A DNA stretch of 64,000 nt from Paraburkholderia susongensis (GTDB lineage Bacteria > Pseudomonadota > Gammaproteobacteria > Burkholderiales > Burkholderiaceae), in assembly GCF_900177725.1 (NCBI RefSeq), contig NZ_FXAT01000003.1:496001-560000 (forward strand), given 5' to 3'. Under the pieces are notes generated by a model that saw nothing but the letters and a program-made list of their open reading frames with translations, was not told where the DNA came from and did no database searches. Positions 35,324 through 45,153 of the stretch are shown in pieces; position 1 is the first letter of the stretch, and each line of letters begins with the position of its first letter. The position numbers and the translations under genes were made by a program.

Positions 35324-35756
35324 TCGCGACCACCGTGACCATCTGGGCGAGATTGCCGGAGCGCCCAGGCATCGTCACCATCACTTCGACACGGCGAAAC
35401 ACCGGATTGGGCGTCGTCGTTACATGTTCGGTACAGACCAGTTGCAGATTGCCTTGCGAGCAATCGAAGCTCGTTTCGCCGACGTTCGGCCACGCATGCG
35501 TCAGATGCAATTGCGCAAGCGCATTGTCCGCGCTCCAGCCGGCGAGCAGCCGCCGATGCAGATCGGCCTCGCCGCTCGCGAGACTGCCGACCGCGCGCAG
35601 CGACGCGGCAAGCGCGATCGCGATGATCGCGAGCGCGACCAGCACTTCGATCATCGTGAAGCCGCGCTGCGTGCGCGGCGAATCCACCCGCGCAATGGAG
35701 CGCATCACACGGCGGGGAAGGGCGCAGGCGGTGCTGCTGCAACGGTGCGTTCGCAT
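35301..35756 (-). CDS. gspI: Type II secretion minor pseudopilin GspI
   Basis: A 151-residue minor pseudopilin with the prepilin motif RGFTMIEVLVALAIIAIAL and then the GspI-like core LRAVGSLASGEADLHRR...ADNALAQLHL. The ATG at 35756 lies one base after the gspH stop and is preceded by GAGG. A second ATG at 35705 would give a more usual short leader of 16 residues, so the exact start is open. It belongs to the tip complex with GspJ and GspK. Confidence 0.9.
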   Translation of the reverse strand: MRTHRCSSTACALPRRVMRSIARVDSPRTQRGFTMIEVLVALAIIAIALAASLRAVGSLASGEADLHRRLLAGWSADNALAQLHLTHAWPNVGETSFDCSQGNLQLVCTEHVTTTPNPVFRRVEVMVTMPGRSGNLAQMVTVVANENNRSL

Positions 35757-35757
35757 C

Positions 35758-36243
35758 TCAGCGCACCTCGTAGCGGCCGTTGCCGGTGCCGACGATCGTT
35801 GCCTGTCCGGCCGCCGAAAATAGCGTGACCTGCACCGGCACGTCGATCGCCTCGGTGCCGAACACGATGCGATCGGCCCGCGAATCCGAACCCGGGTAGC
35901 TGATCGCGACACCGGTCACGCCGCCTTCCCAATGACGCGGCCCGAGCAGATCGTCGCGCAACGGACGCCAGCCGTCCTGAGTGCGCTGATCGAAACGGAA
36001 GCCGCCGTCGAACGGTTGCCATGCAATCGGCCGCGCGCGCACCTGTGCTTCGTCGCCGGCGGATTCGAACAGCAGCGCGAGACGCTGCGCTTCCTCGTTC
36101 AGATCGGTGCGCGGATTGCGTGTCATCGTCAATGAGGTTAGCGACACGAGCAAACCAGCGATCACGAGCACGACCATCATTTCGAGCAGCGTGAAGCCGG
36201 CCGCACGGCGCCGGCCTGGGCGCATGCGCGTCGCGCGCCTCAT
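35758..36243 (-). CDS. gspH: Type II secretion minor pseudopilin GspH
   Basis: A 161-residue minor pseudopilin. A basic leader (MRRATRMRPGRRRAAG) and the motif GFTLLEMMVVLVIAGLLVSL, with Glu at +5, are followed by a GspH-type body (RLALLFESAGDEAQVRARPI, ISYPGSDSRADRIVFG). The ATG at 36243 is preferred over an in-frame start 159 nt upstream. The 299-nt stretch between it and the gspG stop shows no other gene and only a weak CGCCGC-type hairpin. Confidence 0.88.
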   Translation of the reverse strand: MRRATRMRPGRRRAAGFTLLEMMVVLVIAGLLVSLTSLTMTRNPRTDLNEEAQRLALLFESAGDEAQVRARPIAWQPFDGGFRFDQRTQDGWRPLRDDLLGPRHWEGGVTGVAISYPGSDSRADRIVFGTEAIDVPVQVTLFSAAGQATIVGTGNGRYEVR

Positions 36244-36542
36244 GGGCGATTCAGGCGCAACACACGGCAAAACACCCGACGCGACATGCCGCACGGCACG
36301 CGCCGACGCTTGCGTGTCAGCACACGCCGCTTGCGGCGGCGAAACCGTACACGGAGTGTCCACATGGGACTTGCAAGCGGACATGCGCATAGTGCCGGCC
36401 ATCGACGATCAACGGAAAATCAAACAGCAATACATCGGTAAAACACGCGCGCTTCGCCGAGCCGCGAGACGAACGGCAGAGCAGCAGGCAGCGAAGCGGA
36501 CGCGTGCATGAACATCTGCGGCTTTGCGAGTAACGATGCGCA

Positions 36543-37007
36543 CTATTGCCACGAACCGATGTCGGCATCATTGCCTTCGCCGCCCGGCTTGCCGTCCGCG
36601 CCGTAGCTGAACACGTCGATCTCGCCGTGCACGCCCGGATTCAGATACTGATAGGCATTGCCCCACGGATCGTTCGGCAGACGCTCGAGGTAGCCGCCGT
36701 CCTTCCAGTTGTTCGGCACCGGATCGGTGCTCGGCTTCTCGATCAGCGCGCGCAGGCCCTGCTCCTGGGTCGGATAACGGCCGTTGTCGAGGCGGTAGAG
36801 CTTCAACGCCTGCATCACCGTGCCGATGTCCTGCTTCGCGGCGACGCGCCGCGCTTCGTCCGGACGGCTCATGATCTTCGGCACGATCAGCGCGGCCAGA
36901 ATGCCGAGAATCGCGATCACGACCATGATTTCGATCAGCGTGAAACCGCGCTGGCGACGGCTGCGCGAACCCGCGTTGTCAGCGCGGCGAATGGTCGACA
37001 GTTGCAT
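36543..37007 (-). CDS. gspG: Type II secretion major pseudopilin GspG
   Basis: A 154-residue major pseudopilin, the main subunit of the pseudopilus. The prepilin peptidase motif [20 protein letters not shown] includes Glu at +5. [43 protein letters not shown] and the C-terminal Ca-binding loop region [20 protein letters not shown] are diagnostic. It is the first gene of the gspG-N operon and divergent from gspC, sharing a 135-bp promoter region. Confidence 0.96.
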   Translation of the reverse strand: MQLSTIRRADNAGSRSRRQRGFTLIEIMVVIAILGILAALIVPKIMSRPDEARRVAAKQDIGTVMQALKLYRLDNGRYPTQEQGLRALIEKPSTDPVPNNWKDGGYLERLPNDPWGNAYQYLNPGVHGEIDVFSYGADGKPGGEGNDADIGSWQ

Positions 37008-37142
37008 AGATTGCTACCTCTTTTCAGGTGAAATTATTCGACTCTGGCAGTGATTGAACACGCCGGGTCAGTCATTTTAATGTCATGGAGTTGAAGGGTT
37101 TCAACCCACCGCAATTTTCACAATAGTCCGTACAATGTGCGC

Positions 37143-37556
37143 ATGAACGCCATCCAAATCCGCCTCCTGTCGCTCGCGCTGTTTGCCGTGTTCTGCGCGA
37201 CGCTGACCTACTGGGTCATCACGCTCTCCGCGATGTCCGGCGCGCCGTTGCCCGCCGCCGCAGCGCATGCGCAGGTCTCGACCGACCAGGCCGCCACGCT
37301 GTTCGGCGGCCAGCTCACGCGCAACGTCAATCAGGACATCCATCTGTTCGGCATCCTGGCGCTGCGCGAAGGCGCCGCTGCGATCGTCAGCGTCGGCGGC
37401 GAACCGCCTCGCGCGGTGTCGCTCGGCAGCACGCTCATGCAAGGCACCAAACTCTCCGAAGTCCGCCCCCGCTCGATCATCATCGACCGCAACGGCTCGC
37501 ACTCCGAAATCTTCCTGCCCCCCAACGCGGGCGGTCCTACCATTTACGTGCGCTGA
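37143..37556 (+). CDS. gspC: Type II secretion protein GspC, short form, inverted
   Basis: A 137-residue inner-membrane protein. One span (LSLALFAVFCATLTYWVITLS) is followed by the periplasmic HR domain that contacts the GspD secretin (DQAATLFGGQ, DIHLFGILALREGAAAIVSVGGEPPRAV, GTKLSEVRPRSIIIDRNG). The C-terminal PDZ or coiled-coil domain of longer GspC proteins (about 270 residues in enterics) is absent. It is the only gsp gene on the plus strand, between gspF and gspG. ATG at 37143 chosen; a GTG two codons earlier is possible. Confidence 0.9.
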   Translation: MNAIQIRLLSLALFAVFCATLTYWVITLSAMSGAPLPAAAAHAQVSTDQAATLFGGQLTRNVNQDIHLFGILALREGAAAIVSVGGEPPRAVSLGSTLMQGTKLSEVRPRSIIIDRNGSHSEIFLPPNAGGPTIYVR

Positions 37557-37575
37557 ATAAGTGCACTGAAGCACG

Positions 37576-38793
37576 TCACTGCACGAGGTTGTTCAGCTCG
37601 ATGATCGGCAGCATCACTGCGAGCACGATCACGAGCACCACACCGCCCATCGCCAGAATCAGCAGCGGCTCGAGCAGGCTCGTGAGGAACATCGTGCGCC
37701 GTTCGAGTTCGCGCGATTCACCATCGGCCGCGCGATCGAGCATCGTCGTCACGTCGCCGGTCGCTTCGCCCGAACGGATCAGGTGCACGAGCACCGGCGG
37801 AAACGTCTTCGTATTGCCGAGCGCGCGCGAGAGCGACGTGCCTTCGCGCACACGCACGATCGCATCGTCGATGTTCTCGCGCATCGCGCTGTTGCTGAGC
37901 GTTTCGGCGGCGGCCTGCAGTGCGCGCAGAATCGGCACACCCGCTGCCGTCAGAATGCCGAGCGTGCTCGCAAAGCGCACCGTGTTATAGCCGCGCACGA
38001 GCTTGCCGGCGAGCGGCGCGGTCAGGAGCCACCGGTCGAACGCGAGGCGCGGGCCGGGCTGCTTCAGCGTCGAGCGCACCAGATAGACGACCACGAACAG
38101 ACCGATCAATACCGCCCACCACCAGTGCCGCACGAAGCCGGACAGCGCCATCATCAAGATGGTGAGAAAGGGCAGTTGCTGCTTCGTGCTCGCGAACACG
38201 TTCACGACCTGCGGCACCACGTAGCTCAGCAGGAACGTGACGATGCCGAACGCGATGATCGTGACGATGGCCGGATACGTGAACGCAAGGACGATCTTCT
38301 GCTTCAACGCGTTGCGCTGCTCGATGTAATCGGCGAGCCGCGACAGCACGAGACCGAGCTTGCCCGTATGTTCGCCGGCCGCGACGAGCGCCCGGTAAAT
38401 TTCGGGGAAGTCCTTCGGATGCTGCGTGAGCGCATTGGCGAGCGAATGACCGCCGAGCACTTCGGCGCGGATCGACGCCATCAGCTCGCGGATGTAATCG
38501 CGCTCCGATTGTTCGGTGAGCACCGCAAGCGCTTCGTCGAGCGGCAAGCCCGCGATCAGCAAACTCGCGAGTTGCCGCGTGAGGATGGCCTGCTCGCGCT
38601 GCGACAGACGACGCCCGAGCGCGAGCCGCTGATTGCGCTCGCCGCGCGTGCGCGACGCCGCCGGTTCGACGACGAGCGGCGTAAGCCCTTGCGAGCGCAG
38701 GCTCGTGCGCGCGCTGCGCGCGCTGTCCGCGTCGAGCACGCCTTTTTGCGCCTTGCCCGCCGCGTCGATCGCTTCGAAACGAAATGCCGGCAT
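37576..38793 (-). CDS. gspF: Type II secretion inner-membrane platform protein GspF
   Basis: A 405-residue multispan platform protein. Two homologous cytoplasmic helical domains (RQLASLLIAGLPLDEALAVL and LGILTAAGVPILRALQAAA) alternate with three membrane spans, the last at the C-terminus (LILAMGGVVLVIVLAVMLPI). AFTYPAIV and PQVVNVF are characteristic. GspF transmits GspE motion to the pseudopilus. It is 5 bp downstream of gspE and convergent with gspC. Confidence 0.95.
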   Translation of the reverse strand: MPAFRFEAIDAAGKAQKGVLDADSARSARTSLRSQGLTPLVVEPAASRTRGERNQRLALGRRLSQREQAILTRQLASLLIAGLPLDEALAVLTEQSERDYIRELMASIRAEVLGGHSLANALTQHPKDFPEIYRALVAAGEHTGKLGLVLSRLADYIEQRNALKQKIVLAFTYPAIVTIIAFGIVTFLLSYVVPQVVNVFASTKQQLPFLTILMMALSGFVRHWWWAVLIGLFVVVYLVRSTLKQPGPRLAFDRWLLTAPLAGKLVRGYNTVRFASTLGILTAAGVPILRALQAAAETLSNSAMRENIDDAIVRVREGTSLSRALGNTKTFPPVLVHLIRSGEATGDVTTMLDRAADGESRELERRTMFLTSLLEPLLILAMGGVVLVIVLAVMLPIIELNNLVQ

Positions 38794-38797
38794 GCGT

Positions 38798-40318
38798 TTA
38801 TGCTCCGCCCGTGACGCGAATCACTTCCTCGAGCGACGTGAGCCCGGAAGCGAGCCAGCGCTCCGAATCCTCGCGCAGCGTACGCATGCCTTGCCCGCGG
38901 CCGGCTTCGAGAATTTCCGCATCGGCTGCGTTGCGATGAATCAGCGCACGGATCGATTCGTCGATCAACAGCAGTTCGTAGACGCCGCGTCGCCCCGCAT
39001 AACCGGAATGGCCGCAGCGGTCGCAGCCGACCGGATGCCAGCGCTTGCTGCCGTCCTCCTCGGTGCGCTCTTCACGGCACACCGGGCACAGGCGCCGCAC
39101 GAGCCGCTGCGCGAGCACGCCGAGCAGCGACGACGCGAGCAGATACGGCTCGACGCCCATGTCGGTGAGACGCGTCACGGCGGAGGCGGCGTCGTTCGTG
39201 TGCAGCGTCGCAAGCACGAGGTGGCCGGTCAGCGAAGCCTGCACCGCGATCTGCGCGGTTTCGAGGTCGCGGATTTCGCCGATCATGATGATGTCCGGGT
39301 CCTGCCGCAGAATCGAGCGCAACGCGCGCGCGAAACTCATGCCGATCCGCTCGTTGACCTGGGTCTGGCCGATGCCGGAGAGGTCGTATTCGATCGGGTC
39401 TTCGACCGTCATGATGTTGGTGGTCGCCGTCTCCAGCCGCGACATCGACGCATACAGCGTCGTGGTCTTGCCGGAGCCGGTCGGGCCGGTCACGAGCACG
39501 ATGCCGTGCGGCTTGCCGATCAGCTTGTCGAACTGGACGAGCGTATCGGACGCCATGCCGAGCGCTTCGAGATTCAGACGCGATGCGTCTTTTTCGAGCA
39601 GACGCAGCACCGCGCGCTCACCGTGACCGGTCGGCAGCGTCGAGACGCGCACGTCGACCGGACGGCCACCGACGCGCAGCGTAATGCGGCCATCCTGCGG
39701 CAAACGTTTTTCCGCGATGTCGAGTTGCGCCATGATCTTGATACGCGAAATCAGCGCGCCGTGCAGCGCCTTTTTCGGCCGCACGACGTCGCGCAGCGTG
39801 CCGTCGACGCGAAAGCGCACGACCGACGCATTCTCGAACGGCTCGATGTGAATGTCCGATGCCTGTTCGCGCGCCGCTTGCGTGAGGAGCGCGTTGATCA
39901 TGCGGATGATCGGCGCGTCGTCTTCCGATTCGAGCAGGTCCTCGACCTCGGGAATGTCCTGCATCAGACGCGACAGATCGACTTCGCCTTCCACTTCGCC
40001 AACCACCTGCGCGGCGCTGCCGTCCTGTCGCGCGTACGCCTGGTTGATCGCCTGCGCGAGTTCGTCGGCGGGCATGCGCACGATCGACACCGCGCCGAAA
40101 TTGCGCGCCACTTCAGCGAGCGCGGCCTCGCTCGTGCGCTCACTGATCCAGACTTCGAGGCTGTCGGGGTGCTGATGCGCAACCAGAACCTGGCCGCTGC
40201 GTGCAAAACCGTATGGCACGAGCCGGGCGGCGAGCGGCGAGGGCGCCGCACGCTCGCCGGCAGCGTCGCCGTTGTGCGTGCGTTGCGATTGCGCGGCTTG
40301 CGTGGGCGTCGGTGTCAC
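38798..40318 (-). CDS. gspE: Type II secretion ATPase GspE
   Basis: A 506-residue hexameric ATPase that powers the pseudopilus. Walker A is GPTGSGKTTTLYAS, followed by the Asp box (MTVEDPIEYDL), Walker B (IMIGEIRDLETA) and the His box (LATLHTNDAASAVTRL). A zinc-binding tetracysteine module has CPVC and CDRCGH. An unusually short N1E region and an Ala/Gln-rich start of about 30 residues precede the N-terminal domain. The GTG start overlaps the gspD stop by 4 bp. Confidence 0.96.
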   Translation of the reverse strand: MTPTPTQAAQSQRTHNGDAAGERAAPSPLAARLVPYGFARSGQVLVAHQHPDSLEVWISERTSEAALAEVARNFGAVSIVRMPADELAQAINQAYARQDGSAAQVVGEVEGEVDLSRLMQDIPEVEDLLESEDDAPIIRMINALLTQAAREQASDIHIEPFENASVVRFRVDGTLRDVVRPKKALHGALISRIKIMAQLDIAEKRLPQDGRITLRVGGRPVDVRVSTLPTGHGERAVLRLLEKDASRLNLEALGMASDTLVQFDKLIGKPHGIVLVTGPTGSGKTTTLYASMSRLETATTNIMTVEDPIEYDLSGIGQTQVNERIGMSFARALRSILRQDPDIIMIGEIRDLETAQIAVQASLTGHLVLATLHTNDAASAVTRLTDMGVEPYLLASSLLGVLAQRLVRRLCPVCREERTEEDGSKRWHPVGCDRCGHSGYAGRRGVYELLLIDESIRALIHRNAADAEILEAGRGQGMRTLREDSERWLASGLTSLEEVIRVTGGA

Positions 40319-42729
40319 GGACGCGCTCCCGGCGACATCGTGCTCGGCACCGCGTCGCTCGCCGGCGGGACGACGGCGGGTTGCGGCATGGTCTGCGGCA
40401 TCGTTTGCGGCACGGGTTGTGTCGTGGGCTGCGCGGCTTGCGGCACGGGTTGTGCCATGGGCTGCGCGGCTTGCGGCACGGGTTGTTGCGGTGCCTGCTC
40501 AGGCACCTGCTGCGGTGCTTGCTGCGGCGTCGCCTGCTGACGGCGCATCTGGTCCAGATTGAACAGGTTCATCGCGGGCACCCCACCCTGGCTCGGGCCG
40601 AGCGGCATCGGCGGCACGACCGGATCGTTGCGATCCTTGATCAGATTGTTATCCGACCGGTACGCGCCCGTCACACCCTGGATGTAGTCGTAGCGGTTCG
40701 ACGTGACGGCCTGCGCGGTGGCGTTGTCGTTGATGATGACAGGGCGCAGGAACACCATCAGGTTGGTCTTGTCGCGCGTTTTCTGCTCGGAACGGAACAG
40801 CTGGCCGATCCACGGAATATCGCCGAGCAGCGGCACCTTGCTGTTGCTGACCTGGTAGTTGTCCTGCATCAGGCCGCCGAGCACGATGATCTCGCCGTTA
40901 TCGCACAGCACGGTCGACTGGATCGAACGTTTCGTGAACTCCGGACCCGACGGGTTCGTCGTCACGTTGTTCGTGCCGTTCACGATCGCCGAGTCTTCGG
41001 TGTAGAGCTGCAGCTTGAGGATGCCGCCATCGGTGATCTGCGGTTTCACGTGCAGCGTCAAACCGATGTCGACGCGGTCGTACGTATTGAACGCCGAACT
41101 CGTCGTGCTGCTCGTCAGGTTCGAGTACGAACCGGTCTGGATCGGCACGTTCGTACCGACGATGATCTTCGCCTCTTCGTTGTCGAGCGTGATGAGGTTA
41201 GGCGTGGACAGCACGTTCGCGTCGGCGGTCTGCGAGAGCGCCTGGAGCAACGCGCCGAGTCCTTGCACGCCGAAAATGTTGCGAATCCAGCCGACGTTCA
41301 GACCCTGCTGCAAGGTACCGTTGCCGAGCGCCGACGCGAGGCCGCCGGTCGTGGCCGTCGCGGCCGCGGCCGTCAGGTTGACGATGCTGTTGCTGGAGCC
41401 CGTCTGCAGGTTGGTGCCGGCGTACAGCGAACTGTTCGCGACCTGCCACTGAATGCCGAGGTTCGCGTTCGTGTTCGAGTTCAGCTCGACGATCAGCGCC
41501 TCGATATAGACCTGCGCGCGGCGCGCGTCGAGCTGGTCGATCACCGCGCGCAGATTGCGGTAGACCGGCTCGGGTGCGGTGATGATCAGCGAGTTGGTCG
41601 CGGCATCGGCCGTAATCATGCCGCCACCACTGTTGTCGTCGCCCTTGTCCTTGTCGCTGCTGAGAAAACCGCCGTTGTTGTTGTTCGAACCCGAGGCGCC
41701 GCCGCCCATCGGCGAGGAGGACATCGAGCTGCTGCCGAGGCCGCCCGAGGGCAGCGGCGGCGTGCCGGACGTGCCCGTCGAACTGCCGCCCGACATACCG
41801 CCGCTGCTGTTCTGGTTGAACGAATTCGCGTCGTTCGAGCTGGCCGACGAGCCGCTGTCGCCCCCGCCGCCCTTGCCGAGCATGCTGCGCAGCGTGCGCG
41901 CGAGCTTGGTCGCGTCCGCGTTGCGCAGCGCCACGACGTGCATGTTGCCGGGCATCGTGGTCGGCGTGTCGAGCTGCTTCGCGAGTTCCTTCGCGGCCGC
42001 GAGGCGCGCGGTGTTCGACGCGCGGATCAGCAATGAGTTGGTGCGCGGATCCGACGTGATCGACACCTTCAGCGTCGCGTCCGTGCTGCCGATCGAGCCC
42101 GGATCGAGCATCTTGTTCATTTGCTGGGCGATGTCGATCGCGTTCGCGTTTTTCAGCTGCACGACCGCGACCGACTGGCCTGCCGCGCTATCGATACCCG
42201 CGATGATCTGCGCGATGCGCCGCACGTTGTCGGCGTAATCGGTGACGACGATCGTATTGTTGGCCGGGTAAGCCGCGACGGTATTGTTCGGCGAAATCAG
42301 CGGACGCAGCACCGGCAGCAGGTTGTTGGCCGATTCGTTTCTCAGCGTGAAGACCTGCGTGACCACCTGGTCGCCGCGCGCCGTCGGCGCGTTGCCGACG
42401 TAAGTCGGCACGCCTTGCAGCTTGGCGTCGGCTTCGGGCACGACCTTCAGCACGCCATGATCCTGCACCAGCGCGAAACCCTGCATGCGCAGGGCCGACT
42501 GCAGGGTCTTGAGCGCCTGGTCCTCAGGGACAGCGTTTTCGGAAACGAGGTTCAGCTGCCCCTTCACCCGCGGATCGACGATGATCGTTTTGCCGGTTGC
42601 AGCGCCGATCGCCTTCGCGACCTGATCGATGTCAGCGTTCACGAAATTCAGCGTCACCTCTGCCTGTGCTGTCTGCGCGGTGATCAATCCAGCCACCAGC
42701 AGCGCCGTTGCCACGCGACGCAAAGCCAT
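40315..42729 (-). CDS. gspD: Type II secretion outer-membrane secretin GspD
   Basis: An 804-residue secretin. A Sec signal (ALRRVATALLVAGLITAQTAQA) is followed by the N0 domain (VTLNFVNADIDQVAKAIGAAT), N1-N3 domains, an 85-residue Gly/Ser/Asn-rich insertion in N3 (about 286-370), the secretin core (ANLGIQWQVANSS, VLSTPNLITLDNEEAKI, VPLLGDIPWIGQLF) and a Pro/Gln-rich tail of about 60 residues. It forms the outer-membrane channel. The ATG at 42729 gives the cleanest signal peptide; an ATG five codons upstream is possible. It starts the gspD-E-F operon. Confidence 0.95.
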   Translation of the reverse strand: MALRRVATALLVAGLITAQTAQAEVTLNFVNADIDQVAKAIGAATGKTIIVDPRVKGQLNLVSENAVPEDQALKTLQSALRMQGFALVQDHGVLKVVPEADAKLQGVPTYVGNAPTARGDQVVTQVFTLRNESANNLLPVLRPLISPNNTVAAYPANNTIVVTDYADNVRRIAQIIAGIDSAAGQSVAVVQLKNANAIDIAQQMNKMLDPGSIGSTDATLKVSITSDPRTNSLLIRASNTARLAAAKELAKQLDTPTTMPGNMHVVALRNADATKLARTLRSMLGKGGGGDSGSSASSNDANSFNQNSSGGMSGGSSTGTSGTPPLPSGGLGSSSMSSSPMGGGASGSNNNNGGFLSSDKDKGDDNSGGGMITADAATNSLIITAPEPVYRNLRAVIDQLDARRAQVYIEALIVELNSNTNANLGIQWQVANSSLYAGTNLQTGSSNSIVNLTAAAATATTGGLASALGNGTLQQGLNVGWIRNIFGVQGLGALLQALSQTADANVLSTPNLITLDNEEAKIIVGTNVPIQTGSYSNLTSSTTSSAFNTYDRVDIGLTLHVKPQITDGGILKLQLYTEDSAIVNGTNNVTTNPSGPEFTKRSIQSTVLCDNGEIIVLGGLMQDNYQVSNSKVPLLGDIPWIGQLFRSEQKTRDKTNLMVFLRPVIINDNATAQAVTSNRYDYIQGVTGAYRSDNNLIKDRNDPVVPPMPLGPSQGGVPAMNLFNLDQMRRQQATPQQAPQQVPEQAPQQPVPQAAQPMAQPVPQAAQPTTQPVPQTMPQTMPQPAVVPPASDAVPSTMSPGARP
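40405..40486 (-). repeat. 33-bp coding repeats in the gspD tail
   Basis: Two copies of a 28-nt unit are identical at 40426-40453 and 40459-40486 (period 33 bp, 11 codons), with a partial third copy at 40405-40420. They encode PVPQAAQP-type units at the C-terminus of GspD. Such tracts expand and contract, so tail length may differ between strains. Confidence 0.75.
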
Positions 42730-42744
42730 ACAATTTCTTCTCAT

Positions 42745-43228
42745 GGAATGTGATGTCGATGCCGGCAGCCTTTGCCGCCGACGGTCAAGCGATGTGGACT
42801 CAGCGGCAAGCCACCGCCTGATCGGTCTATGAGCCCGCCGCGAAAACGATTTCCGCTTCTGGCACTAATTCACCGATGTCCGAAAAAAACGAACAGTAAC
42901 AGTTTTTCATGTCGGATTTGAAACAAAACGGACGACCTCATGCGATTCCGTGAAGAGATCGCCGTGTTGTCATCTAATTGAAAGCAAACCGGCATGAGAC
43001 GCGAGCCGCAGCACGCGGATTTGTGCTGCCTTATGTCGGTTAGCCAACTTGACGCAGGTCGGACTGCCGGTATGATACGAGCCGTTCGACTCGCTGTTAT
43101 GCGTTTGCTGACGCGGGTTTTCCCCGATGGGCGACAAACGCCCGGCCAGCAGGCCCTCACGGCTGAAGCCGCGGCTGGCAAAACGCCTTACCGATCCTTA
43201 CTTTTGTTTTATTTGGTCGTCTTGATCG
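42745..43228. promoter_or_regulatory. Divergent region between gspD and the lytic transglycosylase
   Basis: No gene is supported in this 484-bp stretch. A good plus-strand promoter is visible: TTGACG (43049-43054), a 16-nt spacer and TATGAT (43071-43076), 150 nt before the transglycosylase. The minus-strand promoter for gspD-E-F must also lie here, but no clear hexamers were found. Confidence 0.55.
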
Positions 43229-43675
43229 ATGAACCGTCCCTTCGTCACCGTCGTCGCCACCTTGACCCTGCTCGCGGCAGCAGGGTCGGCGCGCGCCGAC
43301 TGTTTCGACGAGGCGGCTAAATACCAAAAGGTCAATCCGTTGATTCTGCGGGCCATTGCCTGGCAGGAATCGCACAACCGGCCGGATGCGCAGCACAAGA
43401 ACGCGAACGGCTCGACCGACTACGGCGTGATGCAGATCAACTCGATCCATCTGCCCGTGCTCGCTCAATACGGCATCTCGCAGGGCACGCTGATGGAGCC
43501 GTGCAAGAACGTCTATATCGCCGCATGGCATCTGCGCCGGCAGATGAACAAGTACGGCAATACCTGGCAGGCGGTCGGCGCGTACCACTCCGAAACGCCG
43601 GCGCTGCGCGATAAGTATGCGCAGCAAATCGTCGCGATTCTGCGCAGCTGGAAGCTGATGCCGGCAGCGCGTTAG
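43229..43675 (+). CDS. Periplasmic lytic transglycosylase, SLT type
   Basis: A 148-residue protein with a signal peptide (VTVVATLTLLAAAGSARA, cleavage near residue 23). A small soluble-lytic-transglycosylase domain follows: AIAWQESHNRP with catalytic Glu, STDYGVMQINSIHL, PCKNVYIAAWHLRRQM and VGAYHSE. It resembles IagB/PilT-type enzymes that open peptidoglycan for envelope machines. Its position beside the gsp cluster suggests, but does not prove, a role in placing the T2SS. Two cysteines may form a disulfide. Confidence 0.9.
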   Translation: MNRPFVTVVATLTLLAAAGSARADCFDEAAKYQKVNPLILRAIAWQESHNRPDAQHKNANGSTDYGVMQINSIHLPVLAQYGISQGTLMEPCKNVYIAAWHLRRQMNKYGNTWQAVGAYHSETPALRDKYAQQIVAILRSWKLMPAAR

Positions 43676-43810
43676 GCGCCCGTTTGATGCACAATGCGGC
43701 TTCATACTGCCGCTACGATCCGCTCACGCCCGCGCAGCGAAACGGCCGCGCCGTTCATGCGAAGCCGCACCCGGCATGCCTTCCCATCTTCCTGTTTTTT
43801 CCGTACTGCG

Positions 43811-45142
43811 ATGAACCAGCCGCTATTGCCCGTCACCGTGCTCTCCGGTTTTCTGGGCGCCGGCAAGACCACGCTCCTGAATCACATCCTCGCGAATCGC
43901 GCCGGTCTGCGCGTCGCGGTGATCGTCAACGATCTCGCCACCGTCAATATAGATTCCACGCTCGTGCGCCATGCCGCCGAGTTGTCGCATGTCGAGGAGC
44001 AACTCGTCGAACTGTCGAACGGCTGCATCTGCTGCACGCTGCGCGACGATCTGCTGAGCGAGATCCGCCGCCTCGCGGGCGAGAAGCGCTTCGACGCGCT
44101 GCTGATCGAATCGACCGGCGTCGCCGAGCCGATGCCGATCGCAGAAACCTTTGCTTTCATCGACGATGATGGCGCCTCGCTGTCCGACCTCGCGCGGCTC
44201 GACACGATGGTCACGGTCGTCGACGCGTTCAACTTCCTGCGCGACTACGCGTCGGCCGATGCGCTCACCGAACGCGGCATTGCCGTCAGCGAAGAAGACG
44301 ACCGCACGCTCGTCGAATTGCTGATCGAGCAGATCGAATTCTGCGACGTGCTCGTCGTGAACAAGGCTGACCTCGTCAGCGCGGACGAACTCGCGCGCCT
44401 GCAGCGCATCCTCGCGCGGATCAACCCGCGCGCGGCGCAGGTGGTGAGCCGCTTCGGCGACGTGCCGCTCGACCAGGTGTTCAACACCGGCCGTTTCGAT
44501 TTCGATGAAGCATCGAGCGCGCCGGGCTGGCTTGCGTCGCTCGATCACGAGCATCAGCACGGCGAAGCGGACGAATACGGGATCGGCAATTTCGTCTACC
44601 GCGCGCGGCGGCCGTTTCATCCGCAACGGCTCTGGGAGCTGCTGCATCAGGAGTGGAAGGGCGTGCTGCGCAGCAAGGGGTTTTTCTGGCTCGCGACGCG
44701 CAACGACATCGCCGGATCGCTGTCGCAGGCGGGCGGCGCTTGCCGGCATGGTCCGGCGGGCATGTGGTGGGCCGCGCAGGATCGCAGCGAATGGCCCGAC
44801 GGTGACGACGAACTGAGCGCCGAAATCGCCGCCGACTGGTATGGCGATCCCGACGATACGAGCATCGGTGATCGTCGCCAGGAGCTGGTGCTGATCGGCG
44901 TCGATATCGATCCGGAGCTCTGGCGCGCGAAGTTCGACGCCTGCCTGCTCACCGACGACGAATATGCGCGCGGGCCCCTGGCGTGGCAACAGTTCGACGA
45001 TCCGTTTCCGGCATGGGACTTCGACGAACACGATCATGACGACGATCACGGTCACGATCATCACCACGATCACCACGATCACGGTGACGACTGCGAACAC
45101 TGCGGGCATGGCCACGGCGAGATCGTGCATCGTCACGAGTAA
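43811..45142 (+). CDS. COG0523 metallochaperone GTPase with His-rich tail
   Basis: A 443-residue CobW/P47K-family GTPase. Walker A is GFLGAGKTT (13-21), the metal site is GCICC (Cys72, 74, 75), the guanine motif is NKAD (184-187) and the CobW C-terminal domain ([19 protein letters not shown]) follows. The last 36 residues are a dense His/Asp run with an extra CEHC, a probable zinc reservoir. The family moves zinc or another metal to client enzymes under limitation. ATG at 43811 selected from the family start. No zinc-responsive (Zur) box was identified. Confidence 0.9.
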   Translation: MNQPLLPVTVLSGFLGAGKTTLLNHILANRAGLRVAVIVNDLATVNIDSTLVRHAAELSHVEEQLVELSNGCICCTLRDDLLSEIRRLAGEKRFDALLIESTGVAEPMPIAETFAFIDDDGASLSDLARLDTMVTVVDAFNFLRDYASADALTERGIAVSEEDDRTLVELLIEQIEFCDVLVVNKADLVSADELARLQRILARINPRAAQVVSRFGDVPLDQVFNTGRFDFDEASSAPGWLASLDHEHQHGEADEYGIGNFVYRARRPFHPQRLWELLHQEWKGVLRSKGFFWLATRNDIAGSLSQAGGACRHGPAGMWWAAQDRSEWPDGDDELSAEIAADWYGDPDDTSIGDRRQELVLIGVDIDPELWRAKFDACLLTDDEYARGPLAWQQFDDPFPAWDFDEHDHDDDHGHDHHHDHHDHGDDCEHCGHGHGEIVHRHE

Positions 45143-45153
45143 GCCGAGCGGAC

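Noticed and set aside
40405..40486. Possible CRISPR-like array
   Set aside because: The repeats are in frame, 33 bp apart with only about 5-nt non-identical spacing, and encode the GspD Pro/Gln tail.
40201..42036. 611-codon ORF antisense to gspD
   Set aside because: It is an Arg/His-rich shadow frame of a high-GC gene; gspD on the other strand has clear domains.
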